This document shows positions 1 through 6,042 of a stretch of DNA of 13,168 nucleotides, in pieces; position 1 is the first letter of the stretch; each line of letters opens with the position of its first letter. Location: contig CAMDLJ010000036.1 of NCBI GenBank assembly GCA_945901665.1, forward strand, positions 1 to 13,168, given 5' to 3'. The notes under the pieces were generated by a model, which saw nothing but the letters and a program-made list of their open reading frames with translations, made no database searches and was not told the origin of the DNA. The translations under genes and the position numbers were made by a program. This DNA comes from Bordetella parapertussis. GTDB lineage: Bacteria > Pseudomonadota > Gammaproteobacteria > Burkholderiales > Burkholderiaceae.

Positions 1-855
1 GGCACAGCGGTCAAGCTGGTGGGCGAGGAGACCTTTCGCATCGTGCGCGAGTCGGTCGATGGCTTCATCAGCGTGGACACCGATGCGGTGTGCGCGGCCA
101 TCAAAGACGTGTTTGTCGACACCCGCAGCATCGTCGAGCCCGCGGGCGCTTTGGGCGTGGCCGCCATCAAACAATACGTGGCCCAGCACAAAACCCGGGG
201 CGAAACCTATGCCGCGATTTTGTGTGGCGCCAACATGAACTTTGACCGCCTGCGCTTCGTGGCCGAACGCGCCGAGGTGGGCGAAGAGCGCGAGGCCTTG
301 TTTGCGGTGACCATCCCCGAGCGCCACGGCAGCTTGCGCGCTTTTTGCCAGTTGCTCGGCGAGTTGCCCCATTTTGGCGGTGGCAAGGCGCCGCGCAACG
401 TGACCGAATTCAACTACCGCATCAGCGACGACACCCAGGCCCATGTGTTTTTGGGCCTGAGCACCTCCAGCCCCGGGCAAAGCCCCAAGATTGCGGCGTT
501 TCTGAGCAAGCACGGGTTTGCCACCCTCGATTTGACGCACGACGAACTGGCCAAAGAGCATTTGCGCCATTTGGTCGGCGGCCACTCGAGCTTGGCCCAC
601 AACGAGCGCTTGCTGCGCTTTGAGTTTCCCGAGCGGCCCGGCGCGTTGATGAAGTTTTTGCTGGCCATGCGCGAGGGCTGGAACATCAGCTTGTTCCATT
701 ACCGCAACCAAGGTGCCGACTACGGTCGCATTTTGATGGGCCTGCAAGTGCCCCATGCCGACCGCGCCGCGTTTGCGCATTTTTTGACCGAGTTGGGTTA
801 CCCGCACGTGGACGAAACCCGCAACCCGGCTTACCGCTTGTTTTTGCGCCGCTGA
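1..855 (+). CDS. ilvA: Threonine dehydratase (biosynthetic threonine ammonia-lyase), C-terminal part; 5' end outside window
   Basis: The enzyme is PLP-dependent and deaminates L-threonine to 2-oxobutanoate, the first committed step of isoleucine synthesis in the cytoplasm. The frame is open from the first base, giving the last 284 residues. The family is normally slightly over 500 residues, so roughly the N-terminal half, including the PLP lysine, lies upstream. Visible marks are VKLVGEETFRIV, EPAGALGVAA and GANMNFDRLRFVAERAEVGE, which close the catalytic domain. Two ACT-like regulatory domains follow. The first starts near ALFAVTIPERHGSLRAF (about nt 295) and the second near RLLRFEFPERPGALMKF (about nt 607). 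Two such domains match the isoleucine-inhibited biosynthetic form rather than the catabolic TdcB type. The gene converges on gspC and has no functional link to secretion. The identification is secure; only the 5' extent is unknown. Confidence 0.95.
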   Translation, partial: GTAVKLVGEETFRIVRESVDGFISVDTDAVCAAIKDVFVDTRSIVEPAGALGVAAIKQYVAQHKTRGETYAAILCGANMNFDRLRFVAERAEVGEEREALFAVTIPERHGSLRAFCQLLGELPHFGGGKAPRNVTEFNYRISDDTQAHVFLGLSTSSPGQSPKIAAFLSKHGFATLDLTHDELAKEHLRHLVGGHSSLAHNERLLRFEFPERPGALMKFLLAMREGWNISLFHYRNQGADYGRILMGLQVPHADRAAFAHFLTELGYPHVDETRNPAYRLFLRR

Positions 856-1010
856 TCCGGTTGGCAAAGCCTTTGATCAGTGGGTCAGTCATCCATGGAT
901 GGCTTCGCTGCGCTCGCCATGACGGTTTTTGCCACACAAGCGCGCCATACCTACCAGCACGTCATTGCCAAGCCCGCAGGGCTGCGGCGAGGCGCTAGGG
1001 CCGCAAAACT
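856..1010. other. Convergent intergenic space between ilvA and gspC
   Basis: This 155-base gap lies between the TGA of ilvA and the complemented TGA of gspC. It holds no credible gene. Most of it is occupied by repeat-like sequence, described separately. I see no textbook intrinsic terminator for either gene. The nearest candidate on the plus strand is a weak 5-bp hairpin, ATGGC at 899-903 with GCCAT at 916-920, followed after five bases by TTTTT at 926-930. On the minus strand, the CCGCA/TGCGG hairpin at 974-987 lies downstream of the gspC stop but has no T-run immediately after it. Confidence 0.6.
888..987. repeat. Dispersed-repeat-like element (ERSEAI-type) in the ilvA-gspC gap
   Basis: The left part, about 888-925, reads GTCATCCATGG, then GCTTCGCTGCGCTCGCCATG, then ACGG. 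On the minus strand this translates to HGERSEAIHG, which resembles the spurious peptide strings produced by widely dispersed intergenic repeats in many bacterial genomes. A second part begins at 960 with CGTCATTGCC and continues into a hairpin, CCGCA (974-978) paired with TGCGG (983-987). ATGACG at 919-924 and CGTCAT at 960-965 are inverted relative to each other, and GTCAT occurs again at 888-892. The assignment rests on recalled motif resemblance and visible dyad symmetry. Copy number elsewhere in the genome cannot be seen from this window. Confidence 0.5.
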
Positions 1011-1505
1011 TCAGGGTTGGCGCGGCAAGGGCATGTCCAGTTGCAAAGCGCTGGGCCCACCGACTTGGGCGCCCAAACGGGCCCCCAAGCGATCCACCGA
1101 TTGCAAGACCAGGCCGTCCACCACCTCTTGGCCGATTTGATAAGGTTTGGGGGCTTGGCCATCGATGCCGATCAAGGCCGCGCCGCGCCGCGCACCGGCA
1201 CTGGCAACGCCCACCAGTTTGAGGCGGCTGGCCACACTGGGAGAAACCACCACCTCGGCCACGCTGCTGGCGGGTGCGCCCAGCAAACGGGCGGCCTCGG
1301 GGCCTACCAAGGCGGGGCCAGGGGCGACGCCCAAAGCGGCACCTGGGGGCGCGGCGGCCAAGCCCTGTTCGGCGGGGAGCTGTAGCAAGGCCCGCAAGAC
1401 CCAGGCCGAGCCACTCCAACCCAGGGCCAACCAAATGGCCAAGGTGAGCACGGGCATGCCCCATTGAGCGGGCGCCAAGCGCTGTGGCCAAGAGATGTGT
1501 CGCAT
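1011..1505 (-). CDS. gspC: Type II secretion protein GspC, short form (TM anchor plus HR domain, no PDZ)
   Basis: GspC is the inner-membrane clamp of the T2SS; its periplasmic homology region (HR) binds the N0 domain of the secretin GspD. The 164-residue product has a short cytoplasmic N-terminus, one membrane segment at about residues 17-38 (VLTLAIWLALGWSGSAWVL), an Ala/Gly/Pro-rich linker, and an HR-like domain at about 93-157 with SRLKLVGVAS, GAALIGIDG and KPYQIGQEVVDGLVL. Classical GspC proteins are around 270-300 residues and end in a PDZ or coiled-coil domain. This one stops right after the HR domain at a TGA. I chose the ATG at 1503-1505 because the membrane segment follows at the usual distance; the longer in-frame extension to 1601 adds a non-GspC-like leader. 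It is transcribed divergently from gspG and converges on ilvA. Recognition is good despite the small size. Confidence 0.85.
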   Translation of the reverse strand: MRHISWPQRLAPAQWGMPVLTLAIWLALGWSGSAWVLRALLQLPAEQGLAAAPPGAALGVAPGPALVGPEAARLLGAPASSVAEVVVSPSVASRLKLVGVASAGARRGAALIGIDGQAPKPYQIGQEVVDGLVLQSVDRLGARLGAQVGGPSALQLDMPLPRQP

Positions 1506-1611
1506 GAAACCATTATCATTCAAAGGTGCCCGACCTGGCCTTGGTTGGGCCCATGCACCCAGGCCTGCCCCAAGCAGGGCACAGGCTGCATCACCCCCCA
1601 ACGGACCTGCT
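1506..1611. promoter_or_regulatory. Divergent control region between gspC and the gspG operon
   Basis: These 106 bases separate the gspC and gspG start codons and are the natural place for both promoters. On the minus strand a good -10-like hexamer, GATAAT (plus 1512-1517 reads ATTATC), ends only six bases before the gspC ATG. No matching -35 is seen. On the plus strand I find no convincing sigma-70 pair upstream of gspG. The same AT-rich spot reads CATTATCATT, the only AT-rich patch in the gap. An imperfect hairpin lies at 1563-1586: GCCTG-CCC pairs with GGG-CAGGC with a two-base bulge. Assignment as a regulatory region rests on position; individual elements are tentative. Confidence 0.4.
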
Positions 1612-2115
1612 ATGAACCATTGCCACCATCACCCCGCAACCCCAGCGCCCGCAACCACTGGCTTGAACTGCGCCGCGCCTTCACAGCAACCACACCCACG
1701 CCAACAAGGCATGCGCGGCTTCACCCTGATAGAGCTGATGGTGGTGCTGGTCATCATTGGCGTGCTGGCGGCCTTGATCGTGCCCAATGTGATCAACCGC
1801 GCCGATGACGCCCGTGTCACTGCGGCGCGCACCGATGTCAACAACCTGATGCAAGCGCTCAAGTTGTACAAGCTGGACAACCTGCGCTACCCCACCAGCG
1901 AGCAAGGATTGCAAGCCCTGGTGGCCAAACCCAGCGTGGGGCCAGCCCCCCTCAACTGGAAGCCCTACCTGGACAAGCTGCCCAACGACCCCTGGGGCCG
2001 ACCTTACCAGTTGCTCAGCCCAGGTATCAAGGCTGAGGTCGATGTGCTGTCTTACGGGGCCGATGGCCAAAGCGGTGGCGAGGGAGCCAATGCCGACATC
2101 GGCAGCTGGCAGTGA
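1612..2115 (+). CDS. gspG: Type II secretion major pseudopilin GspG
   Basis: GspG is the main subunit of the periplasmic pseudopilus that pushes substrates through the secretin. Diagnostic features are the prepilin peptidase site G^FTLIELMVVLVIIGVLAALIVPN with Glu at mature position 5, then LYKLDNLRYPTSEQGLQAL and NDPWGRPYQ. The C-terminal YGADGQSGGEGANADIGSW holds the conserved calcium-binding loop. The mature part is about 131 residues, as usual. The start is uncertain. ATG at 1612, with GGAC at 1603-1606 as a weak ribosome site, gives a 36-residue leader beginning MNHCHHHP, far longer than the usual 5-10. TTG at 1663 or ATG at 1711 would give shorter leaders; the last leaves only MRG. I report the first ATG. 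It is first in the plus-strand operon, 19 bases before gspH. Confidence 0.93.
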   Translation: MNHCHHHPATPAPATTGLNCAAPSQQPHPRQQGMRGFTLIELMVVLVIIGVLAALIVPNVINRADDARVTAARTDVNNLMQALKLYKLDNLRYPTSEQGLQALVAKPSVGPAPLNWKPYLDKLPNDPWGRPYQLLSPGIKAEVDVLSYGADGQSGGEGANADIGSWQ

Positions 2116-2134
2116 ATCGCCTTGCAGACAAGGC

Positions 2135-2590
2135 ATGAAGCCCAGGCACTGGCCCCAATTTGGGCAGCCACGCTTGCAGCGCGGCTTCACCCTGATTGAA
2201 ATATTGGTGGTGCTGGCCATCGTGGCCCTGGGCACGGGTGCGCTGGTGTGGAGCCTGCGTGACAGCGCCAGCCAGCAATTGGATGAAGAGGCCCAACGCC
2301 TGAGTGCCCTGCTTGAAGCCGGCCGCGCCCAGTCGCGCACCAGTGGCGTGGCCCTGCGCTGGCGCAGCAACGACACCGGCTTTGTGATCGAAACCCTGCC
2401 ACCCAGCTTGGACCCACCCAAGCCCCATGCGTGGCTATACCCCCAAACCCGCGCCAGTGTGACCACGCTGTGGCTGGGGCCTGAGCCCATCTTGCCCCCG
2501 CAAAGCCTGGTGCTGACCCAAGGCGACGGCAGCCGCGGCAGCGTGCGCGTGGCCAGCGACGGTCTGCGCGCCTTTGGCACCAGCCCATGA
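2135..2590 (+). CDS. gspH: Type II secretion minor pseudopilin GspH
   Basis: GspH is a minor pseudopilin that joins the GspI-J-K tip complex to the GspG shaft. The 151-residue product starts MKPRHWPQFGQPRLQRG, a 17-residue basic leader, followed by the cleavage-site helix FTLIEILVVLAIVALGTGAL with Glu at +5. A C-terminal globular part includes LDEEAQRLSALLEAGRAQSRTSGVALRW, typical of the GspH/FimT family. AAGG at 2130-2133 lies directly upstream of the ATG. The longer open frame back to 2042 overlaps gspG and is rejected. The gene sits between gspG and gspI, with 7 bases to the next start. I am confident of H rather than another minor pseudopilin from the family motif and from gene order. Confidence 0.88.
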   Translation: MKPRHWPQFGQPRLQRGFTLIEILVVLAIVALGTGALVWSLRDSASQQLDEEAQRLSALLEAGRAQSRTSGVALRWRSNDTGFVIETLPPSLDPPKPHAWLYPQTRASVTTLWLGPEPILPPQSLVLTQGDGSRGSVRVASDGLRAFGTSP

Positions 2591-2597
2591 CTGCCAC

Positions 2598-2984
2598 ATG
2601 AATTCCATCCGGCCAACACCCCCCCGCCCGCCCAAACCACCTGGCTTCACCCTGGTGGAGGTGCTGGTGGCGCTGGCCATCGTGGCGGTGTCGCTGATCA
2701 GCGCCAGCCAAGTGGGCGGGGCCTGGGTGCTCAACGCCAACCGGCAATGGCAATACCAATTGGCCCAGGTGTGTGCCGACAACGCACTGATCGCCTTGCG
2801 CCTGTCGAGGCAATTGCCGGGCCTGGGCGAGCTCAGCATCGAATGCACCCAGGCCCAGCGCGACATGCGCGTGGTCCTCACCGTGCGCGCCACGCCCAAC
2901 CCCTCGTTTCGCCGCGTCGAGGCCCAGGTGTTTGAGGCCCAAACCCCGCTCATCCGGGTGCAAACCGTGATCGGGCGGTATTGA
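2598..2984 (+). CDS. gspI: Type II secretion minor pseudopilin GspI
   Basis: GspI nucleates the pseudopilus tip by pairing with GspJ and GspK. The product is 128 residues, the normal size. A proline-rich 16-residue leader (RPTPPRPPKPPG) precedes the helix FTLVEVLVALAIVAVSLISA with Glu at +5. The mature protein contains WQYQLAQVCADNALIALRLSRQLP and ends in IRVQTVIGRY, consistent with the GspI fold. The residue before the cleavage glycine is proline rather than the usual Arg/Gln, which is a small oddity. The ATG at 2598 is chosen because the alternative TTG at 2574 overlaps gspH and adds only eight residues. The stop is separated from the gspJ ATG by a single base, so coupling is likely. Confidence 0.88.
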   Translation: MNSIRPTPPRPPKPPGFTLVEVLVALAIVAVSLISASQVGGAWVLNANRQWQYQLAQVCADNALIALRLSRQLPGLGELSIECTQAQRDMRVVLTVRATPNPSFRRVEAQVFEAQTPLIRVQTVIGRY

Positions 2985-2985
2985 G

Positions 2986-3735
2986 ATGCCGACGCTCAAC
3001 CGGGCCAGGCCCATGCGGCGACAGCGCGGCTTTACCCTGGTGGAGGTATTGATTGCCCTGGCCTTGATGGCGGTCATGGGCGGGCTGAGCTGGCAGGGAC
3101 TGGACAGCTTGATGCGCAGCCGCAGCGCGGTACAAACCGAGCATGCGCGCAGCACCGTGCTGGGAACCGTGCTGGCCCAGTGGCGCGCCGATCTGAATGC
3201 AGCCACCGTCTTACCCGGCCAAGGCCAGGTCAGCGGCATCGACTGGGACGGGCGCGTGCTGCGCATCACCCGGCGCAGCACCGAGGTCAACCCTGATGGC
3301 AGCGACGCCGGCGTGTGGGTGGTGGCGTGGCGCTGGCAATCCGAAGGCGGCCAAACCAGTGGCCCTTGGCAGCGTTGGCAGTCAGAGTCCTTGCGCGACA
3401 GCGCCAACGTACAACAAGCCTGGGCCCAAGCGGCGGTGTGGGGCCAAAACAGCATCACCGATGGCAATGCGCGCCAAACCGATGCATTGCCCTTGCAAGG
3501 CTGGCAAATCTACTTTTACCGCGACAACGCCTGGGGCAACGCCTTGTCCAGCGAGGGCACGAGCACGAGCACGAGCACGAGCACCAGCACCAGCAATAAC
3601 AGTAGCACTGGCACCAGCACCGCTGCGACCATGCCCGACGCCGTGCGGGCGGTCATTCAACTCGCTCCCGACAGCGGGCGGGGCAGCATCACCATCGATT
3701 GGGTGCGCCCCAATTGGAGCGTAGGGCGCTCATGA
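2986..3735 (+). CDS. gspJ: Type II secretion minor pseudopilin GspJ, with Ser/Thr repeat insertion
   Basis: GspJ is a larger minor pseudopilin of the tip complex with GspI and GspK. The 249-residue product has leader MPTLNRARPMRRQRG, cleavage helix FTLVEVLIALALMAVMGGLSW with Glu at +5, and the family stretch GLDSLMRSRSAVQTEHARS. Near the C-terminus it shows DAVRAVIQLAPDSGRGSITIDWVRP. Typical GspJ is about 190-220 residues. The excess is largely a low-complexity insert at residues about 189-210, an alternating Thr-Ser run encoded by GAGCAC repeats. A second ATG at 3013 (MRRQRG) would also give a normal leader; I keep the ATG at 2986 because it follows the gspI stop by one base. The stop overlaps the gspK start in an ATGA. 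Confidence 0.9.
   Translation: MPTLNRARPMRRQRGFTLVEVLIALALMAVMGGLSWQGLDSLMRSRSAVQTEHARSTVLGTVLAQWRADLNAATVLPGQGQVSGIDWDGRVLRITRRSTEVNPDGSDAGVWVVAWRWQSEGGQTSGPWQRWQSESLRDSANVQQAWAQAAVWGQNSITDGNARQTDALPLQGWQIYFYRDNAWGNALSSEGTSTSTSTSTSTSNNSSTGTSTAATMPDAVRAVIQLAPDSGRGSITIDWVRPNWSVGRS
3561..3590 (+). repeat. Hexanucleotide tandem repeat (GAGCAC)4 inside gspJ
   Basis: Four perfect GAGCAC units occupy 3561-3584, flanked by a degenerate GGGCAC before and CAGCAC after. They are in frame with gspJ (ACG-AGC codons) and encode alternating Thr-Ser. The following NNSSTGTSTA looks like a decayed continuation. Because the unit is six bases, copy-number change would lengthen or shorten the protein without a frameshift. 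Confidence 0.9.
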
Positions 3736-4829
3736 TGAACCCATCCCGCAGCCCAGGCCTGCGCCACCCTCATCCCGACTTGACCAGCAGCGGGCTAGTC
3801 AAGCCCCAAAGCGCGACCCCGAAATTGAGCAAGCAAGGGGGTGTGGCTTTGCAGTTTGCGCACCAGCAGGGCGCGGCCCTGCTGATGGCCATGCTCACCG
3901 TGGCCTTGGTCGCCACCTTGGCCTCCGCTGGTGTGTGGCTGCAGTGGCGCAGCATTGAGGTGGAGGCCACTGAGCGGCAACGCGCCCAAGCCCATTGGTT
4001 GCTGCTGGGTGCACTGGACTGGGCGCGCATCATCTTGCGCGAGGACGCGCGGGCCGGCGGCGAAAACGGCCAAGACCATTTGGCCGAGCCCTGGGCCGTG
4101 CCCTTGCAAGAGGCACGCTTGTCCACCTTTGTGTCGTCCAACGCAGAGGGGGTGAGCCGCGACGACGAGCGCCTGGCTGAAGAGGTTTTTTTGTCGGGCC
4201 AGATCAGCGACTTGCAAGGTCGGCTCAATGTGCTCAACCTGGTCGAGTCCGATGGCCAGATGTCCCAAGCCAGCTTTGCTGTTTTTGAGCGTTTGTTCAA
4301 GCACCTGGGCCTGCCCCCCACCGAGTTGCAAGCCCTGGTCCAGCAACTGTTGCAGGCCCATGGCAAGTCGGTGACCCGGCCCTTGCGGCCCCAACGCGTG
4401 GAACAACTGGCCTGGCTGGGTTTGTCGACCAACACCTTGGCGACTCTGGCGCCGCACGTGAGCGTGCTGCCCGTGCGCACCCCCGTCAACCTCAACACCG
4501 CCAGCGAGGCGGTGCTGCTGGCCAGCCTGAGCGGCGTGGACGCGGCGGGCGCCGAAAAAATGGTGCGACAACGCGCAAGCCGCCACTTCAACACCTTAGA
4601 GGATGCCCGCGAGCGCCTGGACAACCCGCGCGTGGTCTTTGACCCGGCGCAGCACAGCGTGAACAGCCGCCACTTTGAAGTGCGCGGGCGTCTGCGATGG
4701 GGTGCCGCCGTGCTCGAAGAGCGCAGCTTGGTGGAGCGCAATGGTGTGGACGTGCGGGTGCTGTGGTCTGACCGAGGTCAGCTCGCCGCCCCCCAACGCG
4801 AGCCTTTGGGTCGGGCCTTCGTACAATGA
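3732..4829 (+). CDS. gspK: Type II secretion minor pseudopilin GspK
   Basis: GspK is the largest minor pseudopilin and caps the pseudopilus tip with GspI and GspJ. The 365-residue product has a hydrophobic prepilin helix at residues 48-70 after HQQG (AALLMAMLTVALVATLASAG). It lacks the Glu at mature position 5, which is normal for GspK. Family features follow: ERQRAQAHWLLLGALDWARIIL, then SGQISDLQGRLNVLNL, then the helical-domain motif RTPVNLNTASEAVLLASL at about 249-266. The ATG overlaps the gspJ stop (ATGA), with a second ATG directly after. The resulting leader of about 47 residues is unusually long for this protein. It contains an earlier KQGGVALQF that resembles a second processing motif. 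The first half of the leader may be untranslated, but no later ATG before the helix offers an alternative. Confidence 0.92.
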   Translation: MMNPSRSPGLRHPHPDLTSSGLVKPQSATPKLSKQGGVALQFAHQQGAALLMAMLTVALVATLASAGVWLQWRSIEVEATERQRAQAHWLLLGALDWARIILREDARAGGENGQDHLAEPWAVPLQEARLSTFVSSNAEGVSRDDERLAEEVFLSGQISDLQGRLNVLNLVESDGQMSQASFAVFERLFKHLGLPPTELQALVQQLLQAHGKSVTRPLRPQRVEQLAWLGLSTNTLATLAPHVSVLPVRTPVNLNTASEAVLLASLSGVDAAGAEKMVRQRASRHFNTLEDARERLDNPRVVFDPAQHSVNSRHFEVRGRLRWGAAVLEERSLVERNGVDVRVLWSDRGQLAAPQREPLGRAFVQ

Positions 4830-4836
4830 GAAATCC

Positions 4837-6042
4837 ATGCTGATCATCGCCCTGCCCCTGCACACCGAAGGTGCTGCCACCGAATACCTGCACGTGCGTG
4901 CAGGCCCCGGCGCAGCCACGGGACATGCGCAATCCGCCACGGCTGCGCGTTTGCCGCGCGACGCAGGCACCGTGGTGGCCGTGGTGCCCGCCCAAGCCCT
5001 GGCTTGGCACACCATCACACCGCCCCCCGTGGGGGCTGCCCGCTTGGCCGCCGCCTTGGAAGGCTTGCTCGAAGAGCGCTTGCTGGAAGACCCGGCCCAG
5101 TCGCAAGTGGTGTACACGCCCGACGGCGCCGCCGCCGCCGCCCAAGGTCAGACCTTGACGGTGCTGGTGTGCCAAAAAGCCTGGCTGCGCCAAGCGCTGG
5201 CTCCCTTGCAAGCGCAGGGCATGGTGGTTTCACGCATCGTGCCTGAATGGTCTCCCCAGGCCCAAGCTGCACCCGTTTTGTGGGTGGGTGGCAGCCCCGA
5301 GCAGGTTCAGGCCGTGGCCTGCGGTCCACAAGGCGCAATGGTTTTGCCACCCCCGCCTTGGTCCAGCGCCATCAGCGCCACCCTGAACCAGCCCGAAGCG
5401 CAGTTGCTGTGCGAGCCGGCCATGGCCGCTTGGGTGCAACAACAATTTGGCCGTGCACCGCGCATGCTCAGCCCGGGCCAGCGTTTGTGGCAAGCGCAAC
5501 AAACCGATTGGGATTTGGCCCAGGGCGAATGGGCCCAGGGGCGGCGTCAACGTTGGGCGCGGTTTGCACGCGAGTTGGCCCTCAACCTGTGGCAAGCCCC
5601 GCGTTGGCGACCTGCCCGCTGGGGACTGCTGGCTTTGCTGGTGTTGAACCTGGTCGGCTTGCAGTGGATGGCCTGGCAACAGCGACAGCTGCAGGCCCAA
5701 CTGCAAAAAGACATGGCCATGCTGCTGACCCGCAGCTTCCCCGCTGTGCAAGTGGTGGTGGACGCCCCTTTGCAAATGGCCCGCGAAGTGCAGGCCTTGC
5801 AGCGGGCCATGGGTCAACCCAATGCGGCCGACTTGGAGCCCATGTTGACCAGCCTGGCCCGCGCCCTGCCCGCCTCGGCCCAGCTCAGCAGCGTGCAATA
5901 CAGCCCAGGGGAGTTGCGCTGGCAGGCCCCGGCCGTGACCAACGACCGCATTGAAGCAGCCCGTGAGCCCTTGCGCCAGCAAGGTTACCAATTGGTGGCC
6001 GATGGCACCTATTGGGTGTTGCGCACCGAGGTGCGGCCATGA
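4837..6042 (+). CDS. gspL: Type II secretion inner-membrane platform protein GspL
   Basis: GspL recruits the ATPase GspE to the inner membrane and pairs with GspM. The 401-residue product matches the family in size and layout. A cytoplasmic actin-like region covers residues 1 to about 255, including TVVAVVPAQALAWHTITPP, LEGLLEERLLEDP and, near its end, DWDLAQGEWA, the counterpart of the family's NLRQGEF-like motif. One membrane segment follows at about 261-280 (RWGLLALLVLNLVGLQWMAW). A periplasmic ferredoxin-like domain at about 330-400 contains LTSLARALPASAQLSSVQY. The ATG at 4837 is chosen because MLIIALPLH is a standard GspL beginning; the upstream open frame overlaps gspK. A (GCC)5 run gives five alanines at residues 98-102. 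The TGA overlaps the gspM ATG. Confidence 0.92.
   Translation: MLIIALPLHTEGAATEYLHVRAGPGAATGHAQSATAARLPRDAGTVVAVVPAQALAWHTITPPPVGAARLAAALEGLLEERLLEDPAQSQVVYTPDGAAAAAQGQTLTVLVCQKAWLRQALAPLQAQGMVVSRIVPEWSPQAQAAPVLWVGGSPEQVQAVACGPQGAMVLPPPPWSSAISATLNQPEAQLLCEPAMAAWVQQQFGRAPRMLSPGQRLWQAQQTDWDLAQGEWAQGRRQRWARFARELALNLWQAPRWRPARWGLLALLVLNLVGLQWMAWQQRQLQAQLQKDMAMLLTRSFPAVQVVVDAPLQMAREVQALQRAMGQPNAADLEPMLTSLARALPASAQLSSVQYSPGELRWQAPAVTNDRIEAAREPLRQQGYQLVADGTYWVLRTEVRP
5128..5142 (+). repeat. (GCC)5 triplet run inside gspL
   Basis: Five GCC codons in a row encode Ala98-Ala102 of GspL, in a loop between YTPDG and QGQTLTVLV. Expansion or contraction would stay in frame. It is short and could simply reflect GC-rich codon choice. 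Confidence 0.7.

Noticed and set aside
856..930. Intrinsic terminator for ilvA
   Set aside because: The only hairpin before a T-run has a 5-bp stem with a 12-base loop and a 5-base gap before TTTTT. This is too weak to annotate as a terminator.
889..1491. 200-codon minus-strand frame overlapping gspC and running into the repeat
   Set aside because: It is out of frame with gspC, rich in Arg/Gly, and ends in the repeat-derived HGERSEAIHG string. It is a spurious ORF.
2187..3467. 426-codon minus-strand open frame opposite gspH-J
   Set aside because: The low-quality composition has no domain and overlaps three well-supported pseudopilin genes.
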